Part shown: positions 63,938-64,000 of the stretch, piece by piece
Numbering within the stretch: the first letter of the stretch is position 1
How the letters are laid out: each line of letters opens with the position of its first letter
NCBI GenBank assembly: GCA_944391055.1
Contig: CALXSF010000002.1
Location: 1 to 64,000 of the forward strand
Direction of reading: 5' to 3'
Length of the DNA: 64,000 bases
DNA from: an uncultured Kiritimatiellota bacterium
GTDB lineage: Bacteria; Verrucomicrobiota; Kiritimatiellia; RFP12; DVOR01
The notes under the pieces: model-generated
Databases searched by the model: none
Told to the model about the DNA's origin: nothing
What the model saw: the letters and a program-made list of their open reading frames with translations, nothing else
Translations under genes and position numbers: made by a program

Positions 63938-64000
63938 ATGGCTACCAGAAAGCCCACCAAGACCACGACCGCGAAGGCCGCCGAGCCCAAGGCCGCCCCC
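63938..64000 (+). CDS. Lys/Ala/Pro/Thr-rich N terminus, partial
   Basis: Only 21 codons are in the window. They start MATRKPTKTTTAKAAEPKAA, a basic low-complexity head like those of histone H1-like or HU-like nucleoid proteins, or of Lys/Ala-rich tails on ribosome-associated proteins. A good promoter and ribosome site make it a real, probably well-expressed gene. Identity cannot be set from this much. Confidence 0.65.
   Translation, partial: MATRKPTKTTTAKAAEPKAAP

Overview
The window is GC-rich, gene-dense bacterial chromosome with short intergenic gaps and TGA as the dominant stop codon. I infer a strictly anaerobic, sugar- and sulfate-ester-using member of the Verrucomicrobia/Kiritimatiellota/Lentisphaerota branch, most like gut Kiritimatiellae. 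The clues are three exported proteins with the same PEP-CTERM tail (PEPTALALLALG, a hydrophobic stretch, then Arg-Arg-Arg), a Tat-exported type I sulfatase with a companion beta-helix-like protein, a long single-chain pyruvate:ferredoxin oxidoreductase, and many lipoproteins with Lgt encoded nearby. No rRNA, insertion sequence, prophage or CRISPR array was found. The phylum is an inference from protein style, not from a marker gene.

Layout. 1-262: two identical tRNA-Glu(CUC) genes and tRNA-Ser(CGA). 326-4605 (+): clpX broken by an in-frame TAG, nfo, an M16 protease and uppP. 4629-8077 (-): lgt, a LUD-domain protein, rimO and rnhB, all overlapping. 8243-11705 (+): deoC, an FGGY kinase and an iron alcohol dehydrogenase. 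11774-17549 (-): a lipoprotein; then a membrane/TPR-like protein, queA and a mannose-1-phosphate guanylyltransferase. 17647-20840 (+): HD hydrolase, EndoG-like nuclease, ruvC and amidase. 20909-25491 (+): fba and nifJ. 25651-26841 (+): a methyltransferase. 26901-30662 (-): an alcohol dehydrogenase remnant, a BatD-like protein, def, serS and the first PEP-CTERM protein. 30870-33557 (+): tRNA-Gln, an Lrp regulator, an aminotransferase and an RluA-type synthase. 33623-39030 (+): a seven-gene run, thyX-like, Mrp ATPase, protease-like lipoprotein, exbB, exbD, tonB and an Opp-type ATPase. 39105-42014 (-): CoA-disulfide reductase and a nucleotide-sugar dehydrogenase. 42475-46445 (+): second PEP-CTERM protein, sulfatase and secreted beta-helix-like protein. 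46560-51785 (+): a phosphonate operon (phnX, iron ADH, phnD, phnC, two phnE). 51822-52301: ybeY, then a candidate small RNA. 52492-55721 (-): alpha/beta hydrolase, RlmD-like methyltransferase and M20 dipeptidase. 55847-57670 (+): a short alaS. 57755-62581 (-): TrmH, CDP-alcohol transferase, CapD-like, leuB-like and a prenyl synthase. 62699-63683 (+): a structured RNA or leader and the third PEP-CTERM protein. A Lys/Ala-rich gene starts at 63938 and runs off the end.

Regulation visible in the DNA. Most promoters have an extended -10 of the form TGnTATAMT, often preceded by another TG and with a weak -35. In at least seven genes the -10 lies only 6-8 bases before the start codon, which predicts leaderless mRNAs. 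Operons are tight, with ATGA or GTGA stop/start overlaps, and converging units are separated by symmetric A-tract/GC-stem/T-tract terminators.

The items most worth following up are the cloverleaf-like small RNA at 52346-52488, the pseudoknotted RNA upstream of the third PEP-CTERM gene, the TAG inside clpX, the phosphonate operon that has an iron alcohol dehydrogenase but no transaminase, the TonB operon with a caspase-fold-like lipoprotein and an orphan ATPase, and the predicted leaderless genes.
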